Source of the DNA: Heliocidaris erythrogramma | Taxonomy: Eukaryota; Echinodermata; Echinoidea; Camarodonta; Echinometridae | DNA: 64,000 nucleotides | Direction of reading: 5' to 3' | NCBI GenBank assembly: GCA_025617745.1 | Contig: CM046873.1 | Coordinates: 30,331,410-30,395,409 of the forward strand | In this document: positions 44,295-55,129 of the stretch, in pieces | Layout of the letters: every line of letters begins with the position of its first letter | How positions within the stretch are numbered: position 1 is the stretch's first letter | Program-made: the position numbers and the translations under genes | Notes under the pieces: generated by a model | What the model was told of the DNA's origin: nothing | Database searches by the model: none | What the model saw: only the letters and a program-made list of their open reading frames with translations

Positions 44295-44490
44295 TAGTAA
44301 TTTGTAGCAAATCAACTTAAAATTTAGTTTACCTGGCATTCTATGGGTTAAACATTAAGGAGTATGACAGAAATATTTTGATATATAACTATGATAACAT
44401 AAAACTTCGCACAGGGAACCTAAGTCGGGCTTGGGATCTGTGCGTTTCCTAGTCTAAATGCGCTCGAATAGGGTCCAATTCTCTAAAACT
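44295..44490. repeat. dispersed repeat shared with 16185-16345
   Basis: See the earlier copy. tggcattctatgggttaaac, taaggagtatgac and cagggaacctaagtcggg mark it. Confidence 0.6.
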
Positions 44491-45297
44491 TACATATATC
44501 AGAGAAATTTCTCACTTTTTGTGAATTTAGCATCTGTTTTATATTGCTAACCATAATCTTTGGTTGATTTTTCACCCTGTCCTTTTTAATGCGAACAAAA
44601 ATCATTATGTCTTAATACTTTCTTTTTCTCTTCTGTATCTTGTGAATTACTAACATAGATTAACATTTATTTCCAAGGAAGCCCTCCTATTGCAAATCAT
44701 TGTAATTCCCTAGTTCTGTTTGTCTAATTTTATCAATTAAGAAATATATTAATCTGTTCACCAACATCATCCCCTGTATATCTGGATTGCCGATGGTAGT
44801 TTGTTATGGTTTAAAACCTTACAAGTGTAGAGCTGCTATTGGTCCATTGATTTTCTGATAGGAATGTGGTCCTCGTACCTCTTTAGATCACCCCAATTCA
44901 TACCGTCTCATGGGCACTAGCTTTGGAGGAGGGGTGGGGATTAACATAAAAGATCTCCATGGGGTTCGCTGGTAGGTTGGAAGGGGTGGGTAGCTTAATC
45001 AGTGGGTCTTTTTTAAATCCAAACTACCATGTTTAGAATGATTAAGAAATAGATTTTTTAATCCATTCTATATTTCATACTCATATCAGATTAAAAGTAT
45101 ATTATATTGCCAAAATATGCATTCACATTTTGTGTTTGGTATGTCGGGTAGCTCTTGCCCCCTTCCTCTATAAACTTGTCTTGAATGATTCTTATATTTG
45201 TGTATTAATATTAGAAGCAAGTTTACATATTAGCTTTGTAATACATGTATTTGTGTTTCTTTATGCATGGGCTTGAAAATATGATTTTGAATATGGC
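44491..45297. other. unannotated stretch
   Basis: AT-rich. Nothing supported. Confidence 0.4.
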
Positions 45298-45360
45298 AGG
45301 GGTGTCTTGGTGGAATGGATAAAGCACCAGACTACAGATCACGTAATGTGGAGTTTTTCT
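45298..45360 (+). repeat. 5' part of a SINE split by a MITE
   Basis: tRNA-like head: ggggtgtcttggtggaatgg, ataaagcaccagactacaga. Its body resumes at 45596. Confidence 0.6.
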
Positions 45361-45595
45361 GCAAAACCAGAAACGTTGGCAACATGACACTTTCGGGAAT
45401 TGTAAACAACCGCCATTTCCACAGCAAGTAACTTTTGTGATTTGCAAAAATTTAATGTTATGTCAGTTATGGTTCACTGATTTTGGGGCATGAAGCTTTC
45501 ACAAATCTGAACCACTCACTAAATTCGCAAACTTTAATATCGTAAACTTTAATTTCGCGAACTTTAATTTCGTGAAGGTTTCAGTTTTCACAGTA
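45361..45595. repeat. GTAAAACCAGAAAC-family element inserted in a SINE
   Basis: GCAAAACCAGAAACGTTGGC at the left and TTTCAGTTTTCACAGTAA at the right. The interior has ccgccatttccacagcaagt and three staggered aactttaatWtcg words. Confidence 0.75.
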
Positions 45596-45760
45596 AATCC
45601 CTGCTGTGAATCAAAGATTCTTTAGCAAGACATTAATCTGCATTTGCCAATCTCTATCCAGGTGAGTGAAATGGGTAACCAATCGGAAGGATTTCATTGA
45701 ATGCTTGAGTTCTTTATCATGGTAGCCTAACTGAAGCTAACCTTTGAGCTAGTGACTTTT
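45596..45760 (+). repeat. 3' part of a SINE split by a MITE
   Basis: Continues tttagcaagacattaatctg, catttgccaatctctatcca, ggtgagtgaaatgggtaacc, as in the intact tail at 54455-54700. Confidence 0.65.
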
Positions 45761-45866
45761 CTTTTTTTTTGGGGGGGGGGGGGCTCGGCAGAGAATTTTG
45801 GAATATTGTGCTCCCTCTTGTACAAAATTGTGGATCTGCCCCTTATTATACATGTACATGTTTCAC

Positions 45867-45872
45867 TTTATT
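45867..45872 (-). terminator. poly-A signal for the minus-strand exon
   Basis: TTTATT on the plus strand is AATAAA on the minus strand, about 65 nt downstream of the TGA at 45935-45937. Confidence 0.4.
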
Positions 45873-45934
45873 ATTGTTATATTTAATAATAATGATAATA
45901 TTTTCAAGAATTTGTAGTTATACTTGAACAATAA

Positions 45935-46150
45935 TCACTTTTTCATGAAGGTTCTTGTGGGTAAACTGATTTTTCTTTCTGTAACGTTGGCCAAGTTCGT
46001 TCCGGGGAAAGAATCAAAGTCATTGTACTGAGGTTGTCTCCACCATCCACCGAGGCCGATGGGGTCAATAGATTGTTTCCTGCCCTGATGGAATGCCCAG
46101 GCCCACTTGTAGTCCCACCTGTTACTAAACACGTGGGGTGGTAAAGCCAT
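45935..46150 (-). CDS. candidate terminal coding exon, Trp-rich small protein, unrecognised
   Basis: Minus strand, open to a TGA at 45935-45937. Recognisable parts are RWDYKWAWAFHQGRK, IDPIGLGGWWRQPQYNDFDS, then FPGTNLANVTERK and a basic end. Five to six Trp in 70 residues with Tyr, Gly and Pro is not what random AT-rich DNA gives. The ATG at 46150 may be the start. Alternatively an acceptor (accaccccacgtgtttag or the next AG) joins it to an upstream exon before NRWDYKW. The short 3' UTR and AATAAA fit a last exon. The style recalls small axonemal proteins, but I cannot name it. Confidence 0.5.
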   Translation of the reverse strand: MALPPHVFSNRWDYKWAWAFHQGRKQSIDPIGLGGWWRQPQYNDFDSFPGTNLANVTERKISLPTRTFMKK

Positions 46151-46362
46151 CAGGTGTGTATATATACAGGGGGCTGCGCAGAATACTTGGGTCAGGGTTT
46201 AATACGCCACATCTGGGATGCTCGGCACCGAAGATCAAGTGTGTCAATGATTTCTACCTCTTTTTTCTCTCGTATCCTTACTTCCCTTTTCCTCCGCAAC
46301 TTTCGATCTTTCGTTCTTTTCTTCTTCTTTCCTTCATCTCTCTTTTGTTCTTCGCTTCCAGA

Positions 46363-46375
46363 AGGTCAAAGGTCA
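46363..46375. promoter_or_regulatory. DR1 nuclear-receptor-like site
   Basis: AGGTCAAAGGTCA is a perfect direct repeat of AGGTCA with one-base spacing, the HNF4/RXR/COUP-type DR1 element. It lies about 210 bp upstream of the ATG of the minus-strand exon at 46150. The preceding cttcgcttccag also looks like a splice acceptor, so a chance match is possible. Confidence 0.35.
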
Positions 46376-46500
46376 ACAAGATGCTCCCATGTGTTTCTTC
46401 ACTGTTTTTGCGTTTGATAGTATGGATGTTAAAGTTGAACTTGTATTCTGGTAATGATGGTAAACTGACTGTCTTTCAAGATCTCATGGCAATTTGTTAA

Positions 46501-47099
46501 TGGCAATTAAGCATCTTTATTAAAATATAGTACAGGATTGCTCTGTAGGCCTTGTAGTGCAGGTACTGCCCACACTTTGCCCACTGGCTATACTGGTGCC
46601 CTAGTCTCTAGTCCAAACTCCTTTATTATAGCGACTAGAAATGCTTTGTATCAGGAAACTATATTTCCATCAGATGTTTTATGTCTATGTAGGTAGACTA
46701 GACAGAGAAAGACCAGACAGTTACAAGAAAGAGAAAAGGAAATAGAGACTAAGAAGAAAAAGGGCGTTAGATATAAAAGGTTAAATGGATTAGCAGTGTG
46801 AAATAAAACTCAACGATTTCAAATAGGACGGTAATGTAACGTTGGTGGCCTAGCCAATGTTCATGGGTAAACTTTGAGGGTGCAGACAAAGAAAGATAGT
46901 TGGTAAAGTTTGTGTTTTGCTTCAGAATTAAAGCTGATCAGGTAATAAAGGGGAATAAAGTTTTGAGGTCGTGGAAAAAGGTCTAAATAATGGTTACTAC
47001 TGAGGTTGATAGAATTTTTAAATTAATTATAATGATAATTGATCTTATTTACCTAGGGGAGCTATATCAGTATTAATACTGCTCTACCTACAGGCTATG
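46501..47099. other. unannotated stretch
   Basis: Nothing supported. Confidence 0.4.
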
Positions 47100-47235
47100 C
47101 AATTATTATTACCCCAGCACTGCCACGCACCCATTTACACCTGGGTGGAGAGAGACAAATGTGGGTAAAACACCTTGCCCAAGGTTGTAAGCACCTTCCA
47201 AGGATCGAACTTGGGACCTCTTTAGTTCGATAATT
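47100..47235 (-). repeat. tRNA-derived SINE, minus strand
   Basis: Plus-strand atttacacctgggtggagag, acaccttgcccaaggttg and ggatcgaacttgggacct are the inverted SINE tail, body and B-box. Confidence 0.65.
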
Positions 47236-47329
47236 TCAGTCACCTCTTTCAACAGTTATTTGATAACCTGTTGATATTTAAACTTTTTCCTTTAATGCGA
47301 TTTAAATGTTCATATGCATCCGTAGAATG

Positions 47330-47500
47330 CCTTTCACGGATCGATCATTGAGAGGGGGGAAAAAAATATATCTAATAGATTTTGCGAGAGTAATTGCTTC
47401 CTCATTTAAACTCCGATTCTGGACCCATCTGGAGAATTTAAACCAAACTTCAACATAGACATAATCCAATTGTAAATGATAATGTTCCTGTAGTTAATGT
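47330..47500. promoter_or_regulatory. candidate conserved noncoding block
   Basis: Unique sequence with cacggatcgatcattgagag, gcgagagtaattgcttcctc and tggacccatctggag. Not open. Flagged by composition only. Confidence 0.18.
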
Positions 47501-47912
47501 TTCATACTGGGCTTACGAAGGTCATTGCTAGAGCGAGTAGTCTATATGAAGGCTTTTTGGTGGATATTCATACGATAAAAATCAGCTTTGGTGGGGAATA
47601 TGACAGAGTTAGCAAACAAATTTGTCTTATTACTTCATTTGAGCCGAAAGGCTACTAAATTAAGAGAAGTGCTAACACTTTAAATACTCCCTTTTTTCTC
47701 ATTAGGAGATACATGTATGGGAATTACAATTTTGAAAAAGCTGAAAAGAAGCAAACGTTTTGTTTTCTGACAGGTAATGATTTGATTTCCTTGAAACATA
47801 GAGCCATGCTGAGTTTGAAAGCAGAACGAAAGTAATTTCTTCCTTTGGAATCGGTCGCCTCCGACAATATTTGTCGGTTCTCTTATCTGTTTGGATTATT
47901 TTTGTTAGGTTT

Positions 47913-48340
47913 CCCCAATGATTTTACTTGTAAAATATACGTTTATTGTTCACTTTGTGGGTGACAAGATGATAGTGTCTTTGTTGGAATGATTGCGTGA
48001 TTAGCAATTTAGACTAATTTGTTTAATTGGGGGTAATGAGGAAGAAATCTATTTGCGTGAATTTATTTCCCAATTATGTTTTTAAAATATGTTTTATTTT
48101 TACTTTGTGAGTGAAAAAACAATTTTGTCTGTATTACAGTGATCGCGTGACTGGTAATGTAGACTTAAATTGATTTAATTGGAGTATAGGATGAAATTTA
48201 TTTGTATGAAAAGTACTGTTTAATTTTGTCTAAAATTTGCCTCTGTTGGAATGATCGCGTGATAAGCAATTAGACTCAATTTATTTCATTGGGGTAATTA
48301 CATGTACATGTATGTGGATGAAATTTATTTGCATGAAAAG
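47913..48340. repeat. three diverged tandem copies with homeodomain-like sites
   Basis: Copies start near 47913, 48069 and 48219. Shared in order: tttattgttcactttgtggg / ttatttttactttgtgagtg; ttggaatgattgcgtgatta / acagtgatcgcgtgactggt / ttggaatgatcgcgtgataa; agcaatttagac; ttgtttaattggggg / ttgatttaattggag; and gaaatttatttgYatgaaaag. The last copy is shortened at its left. The TAATT and TGATCGCGTGAT words are best conserved. Confidence 0.75.
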
Positions 48341-48409
48341 TATCATTTGATTTTTGTGGGAACTTTTCTATGTGAGTCACATTCCCAGGGAAAAACTTTC
48401 AGGGGAGAG

Positions 48410-48440
48410 ACTCCCCCCCCCCCCCCCCCCTCCTTCCCCT
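48410..48440. repeat. poly-C run
   Basis: C run of about 19 at 48412-48430, followed by tccttccccttcccc. Confidence 0.9.
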
Positions 48441-48450
48441 TCCCCTCCTA

Positions 48451-49024
48451 CTTCAGCAAGTTAGGAGGGCTGGCAGAATTCCTGAAATTCCTATTCCTAG
48501 AGAAAATTTAAATGATATAGAGGAAGAAACAAAGTTATAACATACATTATCCCCCACCCCCCTCATGAAAAATTCTTGGATATGCAACTGTGCTCTGTCT
48601 TTAGTTTTGATGTTGTAAAACACTTAGAAGAAACTAAAGAATTTGGCTCCCCATTTTTTCACTCATTGATATGAAAATTTGTCGATGTGAATGACAGATA
48701 ATGAGAGGACTTCAAGTACAGTGCCTGAGGAATTTAATGATTTCTTTTCTTTCTTTTCTTTTTAATGAAAAAAAAGGGAAATAGAGTAGTGAAACTAATG
48801 AATGAAACTTACAAGCTGAATGGAATAATTGAACCAAAGAGGCACTCAACTATACATTATGTGCCAGCGTGAAAAGCGATAAAACAAGAACAAACTTTAC
48901 TTTTCACAAACATTTTCTGGAACCAAAACTGTGCACTTGATATGAAGTAGGTTATCTGTTTGTTGAAAACATTAGAACGCCAACTGTCATGAAAAATTCG
49001 AGTACAAGGCAGCTTTAGAGTCCA
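48451..49024. other. unannotated stretch
   Basis: AT-rich. The minus frame at 48857-49171 overlaps the repeat that follows and is not supported as a gene. Confidence 0.35.
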
Positions 49025-49515
49025 TTTAGAGCTCCATTTTTCAGGCCGGAAAGAGCGTTTCGATACGCGTTTTGTTAAAAACGTGGTTGTGTCCGGACCT
49101 TTAGGCCTATTAATATGCAGAAACGTAGTATCAAAACACCTATTCAAAATGCATGTTAAAGTTTGTTGCAAATTAACAAGGTTTCTCCATGCAGTAACAT
49201 GGTTTTTTGGGAGCTATAAACACACCGTTGCTTATAAATGCGTTTATGTGACGTCATATAAATGCACTTCCGGTTCATGTGCTTTGCTCAATGGAGCTTG
49301 CTGTGTCCAGAGAAAAAGCGTGCATCCCGACTACATCATCCGGGGTCACCGTAGCATGCGCAGTGCGGTAAGTGAATCTAGAATTTGCATGGAGAGTTGC
49401 AAAGAGCTACCTCATAGGGTTGAGTGAAGCAGCGCTTCAAAACTCCTTCAAAATGCTCGTCCTGGCTTCGTAAAAGAGCTATAAATGCACCCGTAGTCTA
49501 AACGCACCCATAGCC
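49025..49515 (+). repeat. dispersed element with CRE, ETS and NRF1-like sites
   Basis: Aligns with the inverted copy at 10030-10215. Contains TGACGTCA (49250-49257), CACTTCCGGTTC (49264-49275), GCATGCGCAGTGCG (49353-49366) and a donor-like GCG|GTAAGTG. The right part (gctataaatgcacccgta, tctaaacgcaccca) looks like a transposon end. It could act as a mobile promoter, but no exon is proven. Confidence 0.5.
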
Positions 49516-50329
49516 GATCTGCAGCGATTGTCATTGATCCAATGACCAGGGTATTATTGATAGGCCCCTTGATCTCTTGAGCAGTGATAAATGTCCGATA
49601 GTAATAAATGATTTATGATACGAAGCACATATGAGCATTGCAGATAAGAGAATGTTAGAGTCAGTTGATACATGTATGTAATACGCGAATCACGGAAAGT
49701 GATATTGTGATGGCTAGTGAGTGATTATTATACACCGCTATCTTTATCTGGGGTTAGAGTTGACCTGGTTTTGTTAATTTTAAGTGATTTTATTTTTCAG
49801 TGATCCGTTTTGAATATACCAGCTTTTCTTGATCAAAAAATGTCAAATGATATTTTAGAAATTTAGCATTCAAGGAATGGCTTCCTTTCAGAAAACTCCT
49901 TTTCCACTCCTGAGTTGTGAGTGGCAAATGTAGATGACTGTCTTGCCAAAGTAATTATGCGCAATAGGTGTGCAATAAATAATAACAAAGATTCTATGTG
50001 GCCTTTAACTTTAGTACTTCACTGATTAAGAAGTTCACGTTCACACCTCGCCCTCATTAAAATCTGATCAGTCACTGGAGAGAGAGCTAGGTCCAAAGAT
50101 GAAGGGCCAGTCCTCTTTGATCGGAATACACAGTTTCAAGGGCCTATTTCCGATTTGTGCTCTCTCTCCTTCGGTGATAAATGAAGCAGCGAAGGTCTAG
50201 CCTAAACAGTTTACAAGTTCAAAGTCTGAAATGTGTAGGTGTGGGAAGGAGGATTACATTGCGTGATAAAATGTGGGCTTTGGAGAAATAGGAGCGATCC
50301 CCCCCAAATAAAGATATACATTCAAACTA
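49516..50329. other. unannotated stretch
   Basis: Contains one SINE-tail fragment (actcctgagttgtgagtggc near 49912). Otherwise nothing recognised. Confidence 0.35.
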
Positions 50330-50592
50330 TTTAAAGGGGTACACCACCAGGCGCCTTGTACACAAAGTTTGTGCGTCGAACGCGTCCGTTGGACTAAGTG
50401 GGATTACATTTACACTGCACGAAGTGAACCGAATCTCGCATGAGAGCTCGAGCTCAGGCGGAGCGTGCATGTTGTGGGGTGACCAGTCTGTCCGAGGTTT
50501 GCGCCCCGCGGGGCAACAGCATGATCAGGTAACGATCACAGTGTCCTCTCGCGGCATTAAAACGTCCACAATCTGCGGTTGAGTATCCCTTT
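50330..50592. repeat. CpG-rich element with TTAAAGGGRTAC ends, copy 2
   Basis: Same order as 2993-3292 (gtttgtgcgtcgaacgcgtc, gagctcgagctcaggcgg, ccccgcggggcaac, tcatgatcaggtaacgatca-like, gagtatccctttaa). It lacks about 35 bp near the left end, including the gggcggccgtgg segment. Confidence 0.8.
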
Positions 50593-50660
50593 AATGCTTC
50601 CTGTCAGGTACCTATTCGATACACCTGGGTCGGGAGTGGCAAATGTAGATGAATGGCGTG

Positions 50661-52002
50661 TTGTTTTCAATTAAAACACAAGTTTTCTCATTACATAATG
50701 TTTTGAAGAAAACCATGAGGACGACTCTTGTGTCTCGATCCCTTGGGCAGTTTTTCTCTGCAGCCGGGGTTTTACTGGAGGATAATGATATAAGTCTAGT
50801 CTGTATAGAATTTTAGATCTTCTTTCTGTTTTTTGTAGAGCACTTTTTCTTGCAATTACATGTAACTCGCAGGTTTGCAGTGTATAATGTTGGAATGAGA
50901 AAAATGACCGTTTTGCTTTCGTTAAAGTCTTGCAAGAGGTTTGCCTAGGGTGCAAGTATGTAATAAGCAGACAATTTTGCTTACCACAGAAATTCTCTTT
51001 TTTCCCTCCTCTTCAACACATTCATGCATACTATTGATTTGATAACATATGGAGATTCATACTGATTTCTAACATTTTTTTTCAGATGCATGCTGTTTTT
51101 ATCTCTGTACACTCTGTACAAGCTTTGGTAACATTGGTAAGATTTCACCCAACAAACATGCATGTTCCCGTTTTAACCAATATTGGGTGAAATATTACCC
51201 AACTCGTTTTGGAGTGTATCCAGGGAGGGTTGAGAAAAATCTATATCATACCTTGAAACTGCTGAAAAATAGTTATTTTCAAGAATAATGATTAAAATAG
51301 AATACAACTGCTAATGTACAGATAGGCCTCAATTCGAAATGATGTAAATTCAAACGTCAGGGATACCATAATGATAACATAAAGGGGAATATGACAAGTC
51401 CTTCTCACCTTTTACACAGTTTGATGCGGTCTCTTTTGCGGTCTACGCCAATGTTGGCAAAGTAAATAATTTTTTTATCTAACGATTACATTGATGAGAC
51501 ATGTCTATTGCGTTTTTGCATGATTGTAAATGTCTACTCCCCTCAAACGATGAATATGGCATGCTCACCCAGCTACCTACTGGTCGTGTCAATATAGGAG
51601 CAGCTATAGTATGAGGCCGATGGTAGTCTGACAGTGCAGACACTCTTTTACGACTGACCAGGGTTTGTGCCTGCAAACTGTAGGGAGCCAGTGATACATA
51701 TTAACTTTCTGAAGAAAAAATACATGAGTGAATCTCCAGTTTTGTTTTAAGAATAGGGTCTGTGCCACCAGACTAAGTCATCTCAAGGGGAATTCATATC
51801 TGGTGTATGTTGTCATAGTTTGATTTGTCTATTTATTTTGCATGATCAGACACAGAGAGGAAGTAGAGTTATCAGTTATAATATCAAACATCCATGCAAC
51901 GAACTTAAAGGCTGCATGCAAGCTGTGACGCACATCCAGTAAGAATTTAGTTTGGGAGAATACAACTTCAATGAGCCTGAAAGTTCGGAAACAAACATAG
52001 AT
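50661..52002. other. unannotated stretch
   Basis: AT-rich with a short SINE-tail fragment just before it (50605-50660). Minus frames here have no support. Confidence 0.35.
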
Positions 52003-52204
52003 ACAGTGAAACTTGTCTATAAAGACCACTCTGTGATAACCCCTTGGGGAGACTAGAAAAGCGGTCTTTATGAGCAGGTGGTCTTTATGTACAGGTTTCT
52101 TAAATACACATTTCAGTGAGACACACATTTCAAGGAAAACAAAAATTGTCTTTATAGACAGGTGGTCTTTCTGTACAGGTGGTCGCTAAAGCAGGTTTGA
52201 CTAT
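52003..52204 (+). repeat. CAGTSAAACCTG-family MITE
   Basis: CAGTGAAACTTGTCTATAAA at the left and AAGCAGGTTTGACTATA at the right, with the family words between. Confidence 0.85.
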
Positions 52205-52890
52205 ATTACAGTACCTTTCAGCTGCATTACATTACCTTCTTTTTTAATGCATTACATTAACTTTAAAGTAATGTTTATCAAGATCGCTAAAGACCAGGAT
52301 CCTGTTTCCTAAAACATTTTATCAATAACAAGTGCCTTTTATATAACAAGGGCTCTTTTATATTAGATTTTGCAGTGTGAATAAAAAACACCAGCTTGCA
52401 TAATTTAGAACCTTATACAAAATTTTTGATTTTTTTTCTATTTGTACTTTGAAGAAGAGCTTTGGTCAAAGACATACTGAGGATTTTTGACTCATTACAG
52501 GAATTGGCAGAAGACAGAATGAAACAATTTATTCCTTGTCACCCCTGCTTTTTTTCATGTTGCAGCTCTGTTTTGATGCACAATTTACCAGATTTTTCTT
52601 GCAATTGGCGTAAGGGTGAATGTGGATATAGAAAAGGGGTGGGGTTGGAGTTGGAATCGGGGTGGGGTGGAGGTGGGGTAGGGGGAATTCATGTCCTTAC
52701 CTGCTTACCTGGAACTTAGAGTTCATTGGCCAATAAACACAGCTTTCTTCTAAATCTCTTCCAATATGGGTTCCATATACGCTGCATTAACTTCACTTTA
52801 AAGGACCCTACTTCCTTTTCAACTTATAAACACAGATTTTACTTTATAAGCACCATTTGAAGTTCACATGCGAAGATATGCAGTTACCAG
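52205..52890. other. unannotated stretch
   Basis: AT-rich plus a short G-rich part (52620-52685). Nothing supported. Confidence 0.35.
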
Positions 52891-52892
52891 CA

Positions 52893-52968
52893 CAAGTATA
52901 TTATAGTATGATATAGTATGATATAGTATGTTATAGTATGATATAGTATTTTATAGTATGATATGATT
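52893..52968. repeat. TATAGTATGA minisatellite
   Basis: About seven 10-bp units of atatagtatg with ttatagtatg and ttatagtatt variants. Confidence 0.9.
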
Positions 52969-53089
52969 TATTGGTGTGGATGAAACCTTTTCAAATTATT
53001 ATTAAACAATTGAAGAATTTTGCAGTGTCCTTATTTTCGAGTAAGGACCTTGAAACTTCTTTTGTGTACTTAAAATGAAAAGGAAAGCC

Positions 53090-53300
53090 CCCCCCCCCCA
53101 CCCCCACCCCATCTCCTATAACACCATCCAAATCATTATTACAAAGGAAGTCTTTTTTTTAAACATTCATTTATTTCTTGCCTACTGAATTCATGGCCTC
53201 TTTCACCTCTGTCTCTCTCTCTCTCTCTCTCCCTCTCTTTTCCCCTCCCTTTCTCTCTCCATATTCTTTATTTTTCACTTTTCTTTCTCATTTCTTCTGT
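53090..53300. repeat. poly-C and CT-rich tracts
   Basis: A C run at 53090-53112 and (CT)n at 53211-53231 in pyrimidine-rich sequence. Confidence 0.85.
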
Positions 53301-53669
53301 CTTCCATCATCCAGATATTTATTCCTGTGTCGCTCTTTTGTAGACACTTTAACATCAAACGTTCCTGATTGGGATCGCACAGGTACAGGGGGAACCCTTT
53401 AAACAATCTTCCGTCCCATGAAAATTATCAAAATTTGGCGTGAAGTGGCAAAAGATCGGCAGGAAATCCTCTTTTAGATCAGAGAGGAAGAGACACCTTT
53501 TTTTCCCCTCCACAAAGCATCTTGAAGCTATATGATCGTATTGAAAGTATGGATTGCCCCCTCAGCGCATTGTTCTTTCTCCGTTCATATCTTTTCATTT
53601 CTCAAAAAAAAGACCCGCCATAAGAAATAAGGAAAAACTTTCATAATATATAGTCAGTCCAGAAGCAGA

Positions 53670-53905
53670 GGGGTGCCATGGTGCAGTGGTTCATTCACTT
53701 GGCTTTTAATCAAGAAGTTGTTAGTTCAGATCCCTTCCCAGGGCATCTTCCGACGAGGTGTTGTATTATTCTTGCCGCTTTTAACCCAGGTGTATAAGAA
53801 ATGGATACCTGGTGTGGAGGAACCCTTGAATGCTTTGATTGCTATAATGGTATCCTATGGCTAAGGAGCACTATGAGCTCCAATTCATGGCCGATATGAA
53901 TATAA
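53670..53905 (+). repeat. tRNA-derived SINE, near full length
   Basis: ggtgccatggtgcagtggttc (A-box region), AGTTCAGATCCC (B-box-like), then ttttaacccaggtgtataag, aatggatacctggtg and a body ending cgatatgaatataagatga. The 63-codon frame is incidental. Confidence 0.75.
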
Positions 53906-54434
53906 GATGAAAAAGCCAGTATAATGATTGAGTTGGGGATTCAAGATTCAAGATTCAAAACTATTATTTCCTTTGTATATTGAATAGATATAAAATCAAT
54001 GTTGACATTTACATAAATAAATGACGGAGGCAAGATTCCCTTTTACTTGGGAGTGGTAAAATAAATACATGAACAAAAGCTATCATTCATATAGACATCG
54101 TTTTTAATTCAACACTGCAGCCAAAAATTGAATAATTTCTGATGTTGATCGAATGGAAAAAATAAACAGTTGATGTGAACTGAGCTTCATAGATTTAGCC
54201 TTACAAGCAAAAGGATCATATTGAGACCAGAAGTTTGTTACTCTCCAGCGGAAATTCGGTGAAAATTGTATAATTTTATGAGTTATTTCCTTCCAATCCA
54301 ATCTGGATAGCTTCTCTCTCTCTCTTTCTCTCTCTCTTGGTTTGATCACACAACACAATTGCAAAAATAAACTGCAATTTCCATACCCTATTGTCATTGT
54401 GTGTCTCATAGAAAACATGTTCGGATTCTGTAAT
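53906..54434. other. unannotated stretch
   Basis: AT-rich with a short CT/GA repeat at 54314-54337. A minus frame through it includes the repeat and SINE and is rejected. Confidence 0.35.
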
Positions 54435-54700
54435 ATGAATCCCGCCGCGGCGCTAATGTCCTTTGGCAAGACATTCATCTACATTTGCCACTCTCTACCC
54501 AGGTGAAGTAAATGGGTACCCGGTAGGAAGAAATTCCTTAAATGCCTTAGCGCCTATCATGGCAGCTCGGCTAAAGCCGGGTAATAGTGTGATACTTTGT
54601 ATTAAGCGCAGCTGAGTATATTTGTATAGTAGCTGCGCTATATAAATGGACATATTATTATGTAATATTTCATTGTAATGTTGCATATTTCAATAGCTGA
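54435..54700 (+). repeat. SINE body and tail
   Basis: gcgctaatgtcctttggcaa, gacattcatctacatttgcc, actctctacccaggtg and gtaaatgggtacccggtagg, ending in gctgcgctatataaatgg with a short inverted repeat of its own. Confidence 0.7.
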
Positions 54701-54830
54701 TGGACTTTTTAAAAGTCTTTACTGATCCTGTTTCACTGACAAATCTGCCCTGGTCTTGAACATTCTTTTCAGAAATTTATGTAAAGGTCATGAGTTGCCT
54801 TATGCCCTTTTGCTTCTCCGCAGATGATAT

Positions 54831-54903
54831 CATCTGTTGAGAGCCAGAAGGACGTTGGCTTGTTTGTTCAATGATATGAGCTAATGCCCTTGTGGCTCTT
54901 CAT
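54831..54903. repeat. MITE of the GCCAGAAGGGCGTTAACTC family
   Basis: tgttgagagccagaaggacg and the inverted aatgcccttgtggctcttc enclose the family centre caatgatatgagc. Confidence 0.85.
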
Positions 54904-54980
54904 CACATCACATATCAAATGCTTCAAGTAATTGATTACTGCATTTCCAATACCAAATATGATGCTGTTTCATTTAGATG

Positions 54981-55060
54981 CATTGTTGAGAGCCAAAAGG
55001 GCGTTCATCCATGTGAAATGATACGAGTTAATGCCCTTCTGGCTCTCAGCGAATAATGCG
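54981..55060. repeat. MITE of the GCCAGAAGGGCGTTAACTC family
   Basis: gttgagagccaaaagggcgt and the inverted taatgcccttctggctctca enclose gtgaaatgatacgag. It lies only 77 bp from the previous copy. Confidence 0.88.
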
Positions 55061-55129
55061 TTTTGTTGTTATTCATGTGGTAAAAAGAGATAGGCGACAT
55101 CTCCCATGTTTTGAGAATAAAGAGGCATG

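Noticed and set aside
48857..49171. 104-codon minus-strand frame
   Set aside because: Overlaps the dispersed CRE/ETS element and has no domain.
49364..49370. Host gene first exon ending at GCG|GTAAGTG
   Set aside because: The region belongs to a dispersed element with another copy at 10030, so a gene-specific exon is not supported.
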